Shown piece after piece: positions 33,211 to 41,619 of a DNA stretch of 64,000 bases; the stretch's first letter is position 1; every line of letters begins with the position of its first letter. A program made the translations under genes and the position numbers. The notes under the pieces were generated by a model. The model ran no database searches. It was not told the origin of the DNA and saw only the letters and a program-made list of their open reading frames with translations. Origin of the DNA: Bacteroidaceae bacterium (lineage in GTDB: Bacteria > Bacteroidota > Bacteroidia > Bacteroidales > Bacteroidaceae); contig JAKSIO010000002.1 of the NCBI GenBank assembly GCA_024398785.1, forward strand, positions 1 through 64,000, in the 5' to 3' direction.

Positions 33211-33914
33211 AACAGGAAACGCTGTGCCACCTCTATGTCGGTTGCATGATCAACATCTATTACCTTGCCAAAACGGAAAGCCTGAACATCAAGACCATTG
33301 TCTATAAGTGCACGCTGGAAATTCCGCATACGGGACATGCCCTGTGTTACAGTGCGTTCAAGCACATTGAATGACTGGCTGTCCAATCCGTAGATTCCCG
33401 CAGAAACATGACTGCAACTGCATTTCTGATCATAATAGCCTTGAATCACGTTTTGGTTGTCTACATCTACAAACAGAGGCTTTTCATCGTCCACAAAGGG
33501 AGTAATGCCCATTAAAGCATTGGCATTGCTGCATCTGCATGCGTTGATGTATTTTTTGAAATCAGCAGGATCAAATACAGTGTCAACCGTTGTTACAACC
33601 ACACGGTCCACATTCCGGCATATACCTGTTTTTGCAAGTTCATACAGGCTGTGCATGGAACTTGGCGTATCTTTTACAACAAGGTTAACGTCAATACCAA
33701 AATCAGTATTCATCAGATAGTCACGCGTCTGGGTATTGGAAGTGTTTACTATCACATCAACACACCCGGCGCCATTATCTGCAAACTGTTCAATAAGACG
33801 CCCTATCATAGGTTTGCCATTGATAACAATCATGGGTTTGGGCTGCAGTATGCCCTCCTGCTGAAGACGACTGCCAAGACCGGCCGCTATTATGGCGTAA
33901 CCTAACTGCTGCAT
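33207..33914 (-). CDS. Sugar-phosphate/alditol nucleotidyltransferase-like protein
   Basis: 235-aa nucleotidyltransferase of the GT-A-like NTP_transferase fold. The nucleotide-binding start IIAAGLGSRLQ is followed by KPMIVINGKPMI, and a VVTTVDTVF segment is typical of the metal-binding Asp. Relatives form NDP-sugars or CDP-alcohols such as CDP-inositol or CDP-glycerol. It is the first gene of the overlapping five-gene run, 11 bp after pdxA, and its likely role is to activate the alcohol used by the CDP-alcohol phosphotransferase. Which alcohol is not visible. Confidence 0.75.
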   Translation of the reverse strand: MQQLGYAIIAAGLGSRLQQEGILQPKPMIVINGKPMIGRLIEQFADNGAGCVDVIVNTSNTQTRDYLMNTDFGIDVNLVVKDTPSSMHSLYELAKTGICRNVDRVVVTTVDTVFDPADFKKYINACRCSNANALMGITPFVDDEKPLFVDVDNQNVIQGYYDQKCSCSHVSAGIYGLDSQSFNVLERTVTQGMSRMRNFQRALIDNGLDVQAFRFGKVIDVDHATDIEVAQRFLL

Positions 33915-33925
33915 CTTAAAGATTG

Positions 33926-35017
33926 TTATTGTCCGTCATCTGCAGACTCCAAATTCACTTTATCGTCCTTACCGTCACGGTCAAAGAACTGTCTTCTGAG
34001 GGGATTTTTGTGAATTTCCTTGTCAAACTTGCGGGCATTATAGACATCTATTGCGGCATATATAGCCTGACGCATTGAATTTTCATTGGCAAGACCCTTA
34101 CCGGCGATGTCGTATGCAGTGCCATGATCGGGCGATGTGCGGATAATGTCAAGACCTGCTGTATAGTTAACACCATTGTCCATGGCAATGGCCTTGAACG
34201 GGATAAGTCCCTGATCGTGATACATTGCCAGTACGGCATGGAACATACGGTAGCTGCCGTTGCCAAAGAAGCCGTCAGCAGAGAAAGGACCAAAGCACTG
34301 TATGCCCTGGCTTATCATATTGTCAATTGCAGGTTTGATGACTGTCTGTTCTTCTGTACCTATCAGTCCCATGTCACCCGCATGCGGGTTGAGTGCCAGA
34401 ACCGCAATACGCGGGATTTCAATGCAGAAATCGCTGCGCAGAGTCTTGTCCAGTATCTTGATTTTAGACTCTATCATTGTCTGCGTAATAGTCTGGGCAA
34501 CCTTTGTTATAGGAACGTGAGTTGTAACAAGAGCTACACGCAGATCCTGATTCATCAGAATCATGAGCGGGCCTGTTTCACTGGGGAATTTCTGAGCCAG
34601 ATATTCTGTATGGCCAGGGAACTTGAACTGATTGCTCTGTATGTCGCTCTTATTGATAGGAGCAGTTACAAGGACATCAATCATACCCTCCTTCAGTTCC
34701 ATGCTTGCGCGCTCCAAGGCATCGAACGCAGCCTTGCCGGCAGCAGCACTTGGAACTCCGAATTCAACCACGGCATCGTCATTGCTGCAATTAACAAGAT
34801 TCAGACAATTGTCTTTTGCCTGAAGAGCAGATTCAACCAGCTGGAAATTCAACTGGGATTCAATGGATTTTATGTGATACGTAACAACTTTCGGAGAACC
34901 ATAAAGAACAGGAGTGCAGATTTCAAACATCTCCGCATCGGCAAATGTCTTCAGGATTACCTCCAATCCTACTCCGTTTATGTCTCCCTGCGTTATTCCA
35001 ACTTTAATCTTTTCCAT
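33926..35017 (-). CDS. pdxA: 4-hydroxythreonine-4-phosphate dehydrogenase
   Basis: Oxidises 4-phosphohydroxy-L-threonine in the DXP-dependent pathway of pyridoxal phosphate synthesis. It has 363 aa. Family motifs are GITQGDINGVG at the start, TAPINK, FPGHTEYLA (metal His), LNPHAGDMG (metal His), MYHDQGLIPFK (metal His) and RTSPDHGTAYDIAGKG. It is slightly longer than E. coli PdxA with a charged C-terminal tail (DGKDDKVNLESADDGQ). It lies 4 bp after the DUF4837 gene and 11 bp before the nucleotidyltransferase, in the long minus-strand run. The other pyridoxal genes are not in the window. Confidence 0.93.
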   Translation of the reverse strand: MEKIKVGITQGDINGVGLEVILKTFADAEMFEICTPVLYGSPKVVTYHIKSIESQLNFQLVESALQAKDNCLNLVNCSNDDAVVEFGVPSAAAGKAAFDALERASMELKEGMIDVLVTAPINKSDIQSNQFKFPGHTEYLAQKFPSETGPLMILMNQDLRVALVTTHVPITKVAQTITQTMIESKIKILDKTLRSDFCIEIPRIAVLALNPHAGDMGLIGTEEQTVIKPAIDNMISQGIQCFGPFSADGFFGNGSYRMFHAVLAMYHDQGLIPFKAIAMDNGVNYTAGLDIIRTSPDHGTAYDIAGKGLANENSMRQAIYAAIDVYNARKFDKEIHKNPLRRQFFDRDGKDDKVNLESADDGQ

Positions 35018-35021
35018 ATTA

Positions 35022-36080
35022 TTATATGCTTTCTTCTACTATGTCAATATTTTCAAGTTCAATTTCAATAACTTCCTGTTCGCCGTCCTGATTATATTCA
35101 GGCATGCTCAACGTATACAGAGCAGACTCCATCATACGTATCATATCGCGTTTGTCATGCTCCGGAGCATAGACAAAACCTTCAACCACAATTACACGGT
35201 TGTTCCTGACATCAACACGCGACATTGAAACAAACGGGCCGCCCATGTGATAGTTCTGCATGTTCCACAGACCACGCGCAAGAAATACATATTCATCTCC
35301 TAAAGAGCTGTCGTAAACACGCACGTATTCGGCAGTTTTCATATATTGTCCGGCCTTTGGTCCGGGCACGTTCTCTTTCAAGACAGAGTCGCGTTTATGG
35401 ATAAAATAGTCTTTTGTAAAGGTATTAGGGTCGGTATAGGGATATGTATACATTACAAAATACATATCCTTGTCATCTTTACGGTCGGTTGCAGCCCAGA
35501 AGAAGTCTTTTGCTTCCTTATACTTTGCAAAGTCAACAGGCAGACAGATATGGCAGCCGAACATTTTTTCTACAGTCTGGTCAACATGCATGTTGTAACG
35601 TTCACGCAGGAACTTGGCTTCACGCGCAAGTTCTACACGGGTAAGAAAATCCACAATAGTACGTTCATTGTCACGCGCAAAGTTTGCCAGTGATTCCTGT
35701 GTAGGAGCCTGCAGGGTCAATACTATCTGATCACGCGCATAGACATTGCGGCTGTACTTCATTTTGGGTTCAGTATAGATGTCCGAAACATTAACCATAA
35801 CAATGCTGCGGCAAAATTTGGTTGAATTGAGCCTGTCACTGGTAACCTTTGATACCGTAAATGAAGGCTCAACCTGAGCAACACCTATAACTTCGGAGTG
35901 CAGCACATCAATAACAGCCTTGCCCGCAACTCCGGAGAGAACGGGGGCATCGGCCACAACAAGAACATCGTACGGAGCACCGGCACAGGAGGGTTTGTAT
36001 ATGCCTCCGTTCTTATCTTTGCAAGAAGCAAACAGTGCACACAATACGCATATCAATACTGGTATTATTCTATTCTTCAT
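35022..36080 (-). CDS. DUF4837 lipoprotein
   Basis: 352-aa predicted lipoprotein with signal peptide and lipobox FASC (Cys20). The open frame begins upstream at 36149, but the ATG at 36080 gives the signal peptide and starts one base after the rlmN stop. The sequence fits the DUF4837 family of Bacteroidota, with YDVLVVADA early and a MYFVMYTYPYTDPNTFTKDY strand region. No enzymatic motif is visible. The rlmN-DUF4837-pdxA order suggests co-transcription. Confidence 0.75.
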   Translation of the reverse strand: MKNRIIPVLICVLCALFASCKDKNGGIYKPSCAGAPYDVLVVADAPVLSGVAGKAVIDVLHSEVIGVAQVEPSFTVSKVTSDRLNSTKFCRSIVMVNVSDIYTEPKMKYSRNVYARDQIVLTLQAPTQESLANFARDNERTIVDFLTRVELAREAKFLRERYNMHVDQTVEKMFGCHICLPVDFAKYKEAKDFFWAATDRKDDKDMYFVMYTYPYTDPNTFTKDYFIHKRDSVLKENVPGPKAGQYMKTAEYVRVYDSSLGDEYVFLARGLWNMQNYHMGGPFVSMSRVDVRNNRVIVVEGFVYAPEHDKRDMIRMMESALYTLSMPEYNQDGEQEVIEIELENIDIVEESI

Positions 36081-36081
36081 A

Positions 36082-37134
36082 TCACTCAATTTTATTTTTT
36101 GACGACAACATACCACATGCAGCCCAGACATCTTCTCCACGCGATGCACGAATGGTTGAAAATACTCCGTGTCCTGTCAGATAGTCACGGAAAGCTATCA
36201 TTTGAGCTTCAGGAGATGGTTTGAATGGAACATCGGGAATGGCGTGATACCTTATCAGATTAACTCTGCAGCTTAAGCCTTCCAATGTTTTCACAAGTTC
36301 TGCGGCATTGGCAAGAGAGTCATTCACACCCTGAAACATTGTATATTCAAAGGAGAGACGGCGCTGGTGACTGAAATCATACCTGCGCAGCACTTCCAGC
36401 ATCTCAGTCATTGAAAAGGCCTTCTCGGCAGGAACAAGACTTTCACGCAACTGGGGGTTTGACGCATGCAGGCTTACCGCAATATGACAGTCGCAACCTT
36501 CGATAAGCTGTTTGAGTTCACGGCGCAGACCTACGGTAGATACTGTAATACGCTTGGGACTCCACGCAAGTCCCCATGGTGAAGTAAGAATCTCTATGGT
36601 CTTAAGAACCTGTTCCAGGTTGTCCAGAGGTTCGCCCATACCCATGAATACAAGATTGGTCAGTTCTACACTGCCAGGCACAACCAAAATCTGGTTCATT
36701 ATATGTGCCGATTTCAGGCTTGCGGTAAAATGCTGGGCGCCGGTGAAACAGAACTTGCAGCCCATTTTGCAACCAACCTGAGTGGATACGCAAAGAGTGG
36801 CACGGTTACCGTCAGGAATAAAAACCGTCTCTACATTATGAGGTGTATGGTCAGATGCAGCACCGATGCCGTCAACATCTACATTTATAAGAAACTTGCT
36901 GGTTCCGTCTGAACTGGTCACAGCATTTATAGGTCTTGACAGCCCTACCGTATAATTTTCTTTCAGCAACTCACGGTTTTTGAGCGAAAGATTGGAGAAA
37001 TCATCAATGGAAACGGCACGTTTCTGGTAAATCCACTGCGCAATCTGTTTTGACGTAAATGCAGGCATTCCCAAAGAGTTTGTAACCTTGTGCAGGTCAT
37101 CAAGTGTCATTCCTATCAACGGTATCTTTTCCAT
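36082..37134 (-). CDS. rlmN: 23S rRNA/tRNA adenine C2-methyltransferase RlmN
   Basis: Radical SAM enzyme that methylates C2 of A2503 in 23S rRNA and A37 in some tRNAs. It has 350 aa from the ATG at 37134. The cluster motif is GCKMGCKFCFTG (C-x3-C-x2-C). FMGMGEPLDN and the C-terminal ASRGEDVWAACGM, whose Cys forms the protein-RNA adduct, are present. The upstream in-frame ATG at 37164 adds ten unrelated residues. A possible -7 box TATTTTCG lies at 37154-37161, so it may have its own promoter 36 bp after the MurU-like gene. Confidence 0.94.
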   Translation of the reverse strand: MEKIPLIGMTLDDLHKVTNSLGMPAFTSKQIAQWIYQKRAVSIDDFSNLSLKNRELLKENYTVGLSRPINAVTSSDGTSKFLINVDVDGIGAASDHTPHNVETVFIPDGNRATLCVSTQVGCKMGCKFCFTGAQHFTASLKSAHIMNQILVVPGSVELTNLVFMGMGEPLDNLEQVLKTIEILTSPWGLAWSPKRITVSTVGLRRELKQLIEGCDCHIAVSLHASNPQLRESLVPAEKAFSMTEMLEVLRRYDFSHQRRLSFEYTMFQGVNDSLANAAELVKTLEGLSCRVNLIRYHAIPDVPFKPSPEAQMIAFRDYLTGHGVFSTIRASRGEDVWAACGMLSSKNKIE

Positions 37135-37170
37135 CTCAAAAACAAATATTGTGCGAAAATACAAAAAAAA

Positions 37171-37926
37171 CTAATAGAGTGCAGAAATGGCAGCTGCAAG
37201 TGAAAGAGACTTTGTCTTGCCGGCATCAACCCATTGGGTTCCGGCAGGTTCATGATAAGCCATATAGCGCATAGAAACCGATGTGTTGATATAAAAGTCT
37301 GTTATGCCGAATTTGGACTCAGCAACTTTGTCAAGTTCTTCCAGCAGTCTGGCGCTCATCACATGATATCCCTGGAAGGAGTATTCAGAATAGATGCCAC
37401 GAACCAGTTTTTCTTTGAAACCCTGTATGGGAGAACGTACTTCTCCGTTAATACGGTTAGTCCATCCTACAAGCACATCGTTTTTGTCAAAACAGAATGC
37501 ACGGCTGCCCTTGCGCATAGATGTCATAAGCAGGGCGTCGGACTGTGCAGGATCAAAACTGTTATAGAAGGCATCAAGTCTGACTGTAGAGAAAATATCT
37601 ACATTGCATACAAGAACAGGTAATCCGGTATTGAGTATGTGAAATGCCTGCCGTATTCCGCCGCCGGTATCGAGCAGTTCGGAACTTTCGTCGGAAACGG
37701 TGATATTCATGCCGAAATTATTGTTCTCTTTCAGAAAATCCTTTATCTGACCGGCAAAATGATGTACATTCACAACAACTGTGTCAAACCCGTTGTTACG
37801 CAGTTTCTGCAGTTGCCACTCAAGCATGGTCTTACCCGCCACACGCACCAGAGCTTTCGGCGTTGTATCTGTCAGTGGAGCCAGTCTTGTACCAAGTCCG
37901 GCTGCAAGCAATATTGCTGGTTTCAT
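37171..37926 (-). CDS. MurU-like nucleotidyltransferase
   Basis: 251-aa nucleotidyltransferase with LLAAGLGTRLAPLTDTTPK and GKTMLEWQL, then the acidic CNVDIF segment. It resembles MurU, which makes UDP-MurNAc from MurNAc-1-phosphate in the recycling shortcut known from Pseudomonas. It is translationally coupled (4-bp overlap) to the upstream AmgK-RapZ fusion, whose kinase half matches the enzyme that makes the sugar-1-phosphate. This pairing is the main argument for the name. The AmpG and kinase genes lie just across the divergent promoter. Confidence 0.78.
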   Translation of the reverse strand: MKPAILLAAGLGTRLAPLTDTTPKALVRVAGKTMLEWQLQKLRNNGFDTVVVNVHHFAGQIKDFLKENNNFGMNITVSDESSELLDTGGGIRQAFHILNTGLPVLVCNVDIFSTVRLDAFYNSFDPAQSDALLMTSMRKGSRAFCFDKNDVLVGWTNRINGEVRSPIQGFKEKLVRGIYSEYSFQGYHVMSARLLEELDKVAESKFGITDFYINTSVSMRYMAYHEPAGTQWVDAGKTKSLSLAAAISALY

Positions 37927-39383
37927 ATTTTATTTTTGGCTATCAGTTCACGATGAATTACCAGAACATCAATTCTGTCACCATATTTTTCTCTCAGTAT
38001 ACGCGCAAGATTCTGGGCGGAATACACAGAACGGTGATGTCCGCCGGTACATCCGAAACTGAACATCAGGCTGTTGTATCCGCACTCCAAATAACGGTCA
38101 ACCGCACTGAACGCCACAGGTGCTATTGACTGCAGCATACTGTCGGCCTGCCCTTTTTCCTTCAGAAAATCAATAACAGGCGCATCCAGACCTGTCAGAT
38201 CACGATACTCTCTGTATAATCCGGGATTTTCCATGAAACGGCAGTCAAAGACAAATCCGCCGCCATTGCCTGAAACATCCTGCGGTATGCCGCGACGGTA
38301 CGAAAAACTGAATATCCGCACGGTTAACCTGTGTGTGTCGATGTGGGCATCGCAATTCCATTCGGCTGGCAATGAACCAACAAGACTGCTCAAATAGGGA
38401 AAATCAAAAAGAGGATCCTGCAGAAGTTCCTTCAGCAGATTAAGTGCGGGAGCTATACTGACAACAAACATCTGTTTTCCCTGAATCAGTCCGCGGAAAC
38501 CGTATGCGCCCAGCGTCTGTAAAGTACGCAGCAGCACACAGACCTTCAGACGCCTGTCAAAATCAACTCTGTCAACAGAGTCATATTGCTGCAGATGTTC
38601 AAAATAGACATCAATCAGATGCTTTTTCAATGAGTCCGGGAACATGGCACGGCCCTGCCACAGAAACGATGCCAGGTCATACTCCACCGGTCCAAGTCTT
38701 GCTCCCTGATAATCAATGAAAGCCGGTCCCTTTGCCGTAACCATAACATTACGTGACTGGAAATCACGCAGTACGATAGTGCGTACGGAACTGTCCAGAT
38801 CCTTATCTTTCCCATACAGCAGGTCAAGAATGGAGTCAAATTCATCTTCAAGTCTGTTGTCATTGATTTCAAGACCGGTTCCTTTAAGGAACATATATTT
38901 GAAATAGTTCAGATCAAAACCTATTGAACGACGGTCAAAACGGTCTGTAGGATAGAATAACGAACTGTCAAATTCTCTGCCCTGATACTGGAATTCAAGC
39001 AGGAGAGTCATGCACCGCTCAAGAACATCAAGATACTCGCCTTCATATCCGTGCTCACCTTTCCTGCATGGTTCAAGCATCTCATAAAGCAGTGTTGAAC
39101 CAAGATCTTCAATTATGTAAACCATCTGGTCCGGAGAAACTGCGTAGATATGCGGAACCGGCAATCCTTTGCTCCCGAAAAAATCCGTAAGGGCAAAAAA
39201 TGCACGGTTTTCATGCACAGAATCGCCTGAAACGCCTATAAGAGAGCGTTTTGAAACGTCTTTGAGGGATGGCTGTTCAATCCTATAATATCTGCGCGGA
39301 GAGCCTGCCGCCGTCAGAAGAGTAACAGAGGACGGAGAGCCGCCGGCAAAGTTTTTATATAAATCCAGTAAAGTATTTTTCAT
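37923..39383 (-). CDS. AmgK-like sugar kinase fused to a RapZ C-terminal domain
   Basis: 486-aa fusion. Residues about 1-335 form an aminoglycoside-phosphotransferase-fold kinase like AmgK (anomeric MurNAc/GlcNAc kinase): IEDLGSTLLYEML hinge, catalytic loop LRDFQSRNVM and metal site AFIDYQGARLGPVEYDLASF. Residues about 348-480 match the RapZ C-terminal domain: RIFSFSYRRGIP, DCRFMENPG, LTGLDAPVIDFL and FSFGCTGGHHRSVY. In E. coli that domain senses glucosamine-6-phosphate and binds small RNA. The RapZ N-terminal P-loop domain is absent. The fusion suggests amino-sugar control of a recycling kinase. The MurU-like gene overlaps it by 4 bp. Confidence 0.85.
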   Translation of the reverse strand: MKNTLLDLYKNFAGGSPSSVTLLTAAGSPRRYYRIEQPSLKDVSKRSLIGVSGDSVHENRAFFALTDFFGSKGLPVPHIYAVSPDQMVYIIEDLGSTLLYEMLEPCRKGEHGYEGEYLDVLERCMTLLLEFQYQGREFDSSLFYPTDRFDRRSIGFDLNYFKYMFLKGTGLEINDNRLEDEFDSILDLLYGKDKDLDSSVRTIVLRDFQSRNVMVTAKGPAFIDYQGARLGPVEYDLASFLWQGRAMFPDSLKKHLIDVYFEHLQQYDSVDRVDFDRRLKVCVLLRTLQTLGAYGFRGLIQGKQMFVVSIAPALNLLKELLQDPLFDFPYLSSLVGSLPAEWNCDAHIDTHRLTVRIFSFSYRRGIPQDVSGNGGGFVFDCRFMENPGLYREYRDLTGLDAPVIDFLKEKGQADSMLQSIAPVAFSAVDRYLECGYNSLMFSFGCTGGHHRSVYSAQNLARILREKYGDRIDVLVIHRELIAKNKI

Positions 39384-39390
39384 TTAACGC

Positions 39391-39419
39391 CAAATTTACA
39401 ACAAATGAGTGTATCTTTG
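39391..39419. promoter_or_regulatory. Divergent promoters of the recycling block
   Basis: Minus-strand -7 TAAATTTG at 39398-39391 points to the AmgK-RapZ fusion only 7 bp from its ATG (39383). Plus-strand -7 TATCTTTG at 39412-39419 lies 20 nt before the AmpG-like ATG. The 56-bp gap has room for little else, so the two units may be co-regulated. Confidence 0.55.
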
Positions 39420-39439
39420 GCACCCCAAAGTTAAAAATT

Positions 39440-40708
39440 ATGTCAAACAAACCTTTTTCATGGATTCCGACCCTTTACTTTGCAGAAGGTCTGCCTTACG
39501 TATTGGTGATGACGGTATCTATTCTAATGTTCAAACAACTTGGTATAAGCAACACAGACATAGCCCTTTACACAGGATGGCTATACCTTCCGTGGGTTAT
39601 CAAACCGTTGTGGAGTCCGTTCATTGACATATTCAAAAGCAAGCGCTGGTGGATTCTACTCACACAGTTCCTTATTGCAACAGGACTGGCCGGGATAGCC
39701 TTTCTTATTCCTACCACCAATTTTTTCCGGTGGACCTTGGCAATCTTCTGGTTGCTGGCTTTCAGTAGTGCCACTCATGACATATCAGCAGACGGATTCT
39801 ACCTGCTCTCACTCAACAGCGGAGAACAGTCTTTGTATGTAGGCGTCCGCAGTACATTCTACCGTATTGCAATGATTACGGGAGAAGGCGGACTACTTAT
39901 GCTGTGCGGACTGTTTGAAAAAAAGTGCGGTGATGCAACACGCGCGTGGAGCATAACTTTCCTTATTGCCGCCGGTCTTATGCTGCTGATTGCATTATAT
40001 CACTGCGCAAGTCTGCCGCATTGTGAAACGGAACTGAGTTGCAGACCAACGGCAAGATATATCTGGGACGAGCTTATCGAGACTTTTGCATCGTTCTTTA
40101 AAAAACCAGATTTTTTTGCTGGTCTGCTTTTTATTCTTTTCTACCGTCTCCCTGAAGCTCTGCTGTCAGTTTCCACCAAACTGTTTCTGGTTGACAGCCC
40201 GGCAGACGGCGGTCTTGGACTGACTACCGGCGATGTTGGTCTTATACAGGGAACAATCGGAGTGATTGCTCTTCTGGCCGGCGGAATTTTAGGCGGTATA
40301 GCCATTTCTAAAAAAGGACTTGGATACTGGATATGGCCAATGATTCTTGCAATATCTGTTCCTGATGTTGTGTACCTTGTTCTGAGTTGTTTCCCAACGG
40401 ACAACATTGCGGTGGTAGGTGCACTGGTAGGTGTGGAACAGTTCGGTTACGGATTTGGTTTTGTTGCGTACACAATGTACCTTATGTATTTTGCACAAGG
40501 TGAATACAGAACATCACACTACGCATTCTGTACCGGGCTTATGGCTCTTGGAATGATGTTGCCGCGTATGATTTCCGGAATAATGCAGGAATTCCTGGGT
40601 TACAGAATGTTCTTTGCGGTAGTCATGCTGTTGTGCACCGTAACCATAGGAGTTTCGTCCATAATCAGGTTCGATGCCGACTTTGGCAAAAAAACAAAAA
40701 CTGCATAA
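39440..40708 (+). CDS. ampG: AmpG-like muropeptide permease
   Basis: 422-aa MFS transporter with about twelve membrane segments, resembling AmpG, which imports anhydro-muropeptides for cell-wall recycling. The N terminus is WIPTLYFAEGLPYVLVM, with the family-typical PLWSPFID loop and a SSATHDISADGFYL segment. It begins divergently from the AmgK-RapZ fusion and is followed 3 bp later by a BadF-type kinase. The gene context supports the recycling role. Substrate is inferred from the family. Confidence 0.82.
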   Translation: MSNKPFSWIPTLYFAEGLPYVLVMTVSILMFKQLGISNTDIALYTGWLYLPWVIKPLWSPFIDIFKSKRWWILLTQFLIATGLAGIAFLIPTTNFFRWTLAIFWLLAFSSATHDISADGFYLLSLNSGEQSLYVGVRSTFYRIAMITGEGGLLMLCGLFEKKCGDATRAWSITFLIAAGLMLLIALYHCASLPHCETELSCRPTARYIWDELIETFASFFKKPDFFAGLLFILFYRLPEALLSVSTKLFLVDSPADGGLGLTTGDVGLIQGTIGVIALLAGGILGGIAISKKGLGYWIWPMILAISVPDVVYLVLSCFPTDNIAVVGALVGVEQFGYGFGFVAYTMYLMYFAQGEYRTSHYAFCTGLMALGMMLPRMISGIMQEFLGYRMFFAVVMLLCTVTIGVSSIIRFDADFGKKTKTA

Positions 40709-40711
40709 TTA

Positions 40712-41590
40712 ATGATCAGGATCATAGCGGATTGCGGTTCAACCAAGTCGGACTGGGCGGTAATATGCAACGGTCTCACACAGTACATGTGTCAGGAAGC
40801 CGGCATAAACCCGTGCATACAACCGGAACAGGTTATAACAGATACCGTTATCAGCGTGTGGAGCAGGATATGCAGCAATGTACCTGAATGCCGCAAAGGC
40901 GTAGAATTCCACATATACTGTGCCGGCTGCTCAACTCAGAAAATCAAACTCGCACTGCAAATGTGTATTGAACGCTGTACCGGCACCCCGGCAGACCGCA
41001 TTCATATTGAAAGCGACCTTACCGGTGCCGCACGGGCCGTACTGCAGGATGCCGCTGGTGTGGTTGCCATTCTTGGGACAGGCTCGGCCGCAGGATACTA
41101 TGACGGAAACAGAATAACGGAATGTATTCCGTCTCTTGGTTACATTTTAGGAGATGAAGGCAGCGGGTCCTATTTTGGGAAACGCCTGCTTGGCGATTAT
41201 TTCAAGAAACTCATGCCGCCACATGTTGAAGCCGCATTCCAGAACTTTGCAAAAGAGCTGCTGGAAGGACAGGATATGCTGGAAACAGTACTGCAAAACG
41301 TATACGGTGCTGACAAGCCCAACCGTTTTCTGGCTCAGTTTGTCAGATTTATGCAGGACAACATTGGCAACAAATATGTTCAGGACATTCTGTCAGAGGG
41401 ATTTGCCACGCTTTTCCACCGCAATCTGGCCACATTCAGAACTGTAACAGACAGTGTGGCATTTGTAGGCTCCATTGCCTGCATATTCCAGGAAGAATTG
41501 GAAAAAACTGCTGCAGAACAGGGATTCAACATAAAAAATATAATCAGGTACCCTATCCAATCTTTAATATCCTATCATATTAAGCATTAA
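40712..41590 (+). CDS. BadF/BadG/BcrA/BcrD-family sugar kinase (GlcNAc kinase-like)
   Basis: 292-aa ASKHA-fold protein. Phosphate 1 motif is ADCGSTKSDWAV at residues 6-17, and phosphate 2 is AILGTGSAAGYYDG. IPSLGYILGDEGSG fits the acetylglucosamine-kinase branch. It follows AmpG by 3 bp, so it probably phosphorylates GlcNAc or MurNAc released from muropeptides. The BadF branch that activates benzoyl-CoA reductase is less likely in this context. The end of the protein is slightly unusual (YPIQSLISYHIKH). Confidence 0.75.
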   Translation: MIRIIADCGSTKSDWAVICNGLTQYMCQEAGINPCIQPEQVITDTVISVWSRICSNVPECRKGVEFHIYCAGCSTQKIKLALQMCIERCTGTPADRIHIESDLTGAARAVLQDAAGVVAILGTGSAAGYYDGNRITECIPSLGYILGDEGSGSYFGKRLLGDYFKKLMPPHVEAAFQNFAKELLEGQDMLETVLQNVYGADKPNRFLAQFVRFMQDNIGNKYVQDILSEGFATLFHRNLATFRTVTDSVAFVGSIACIFQEELEKTAAEQGFNIKNIIRYPIQSLISYHIKH

Positions 41591-41595
41591 CTTTG
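41588..41595 (+). promoter_or_regulatory. -7 box of the antiporter gene
   Basis: TAACTTTG overlaps the kinase stop codon and lies 24 nt before the antiporter ATG. A TTTA is found about 21 nt upstream. Confidence 0.5.
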
Positions 41596-41619
41596 TAGAG
41601 AAATTACCGTCCGTACAAA

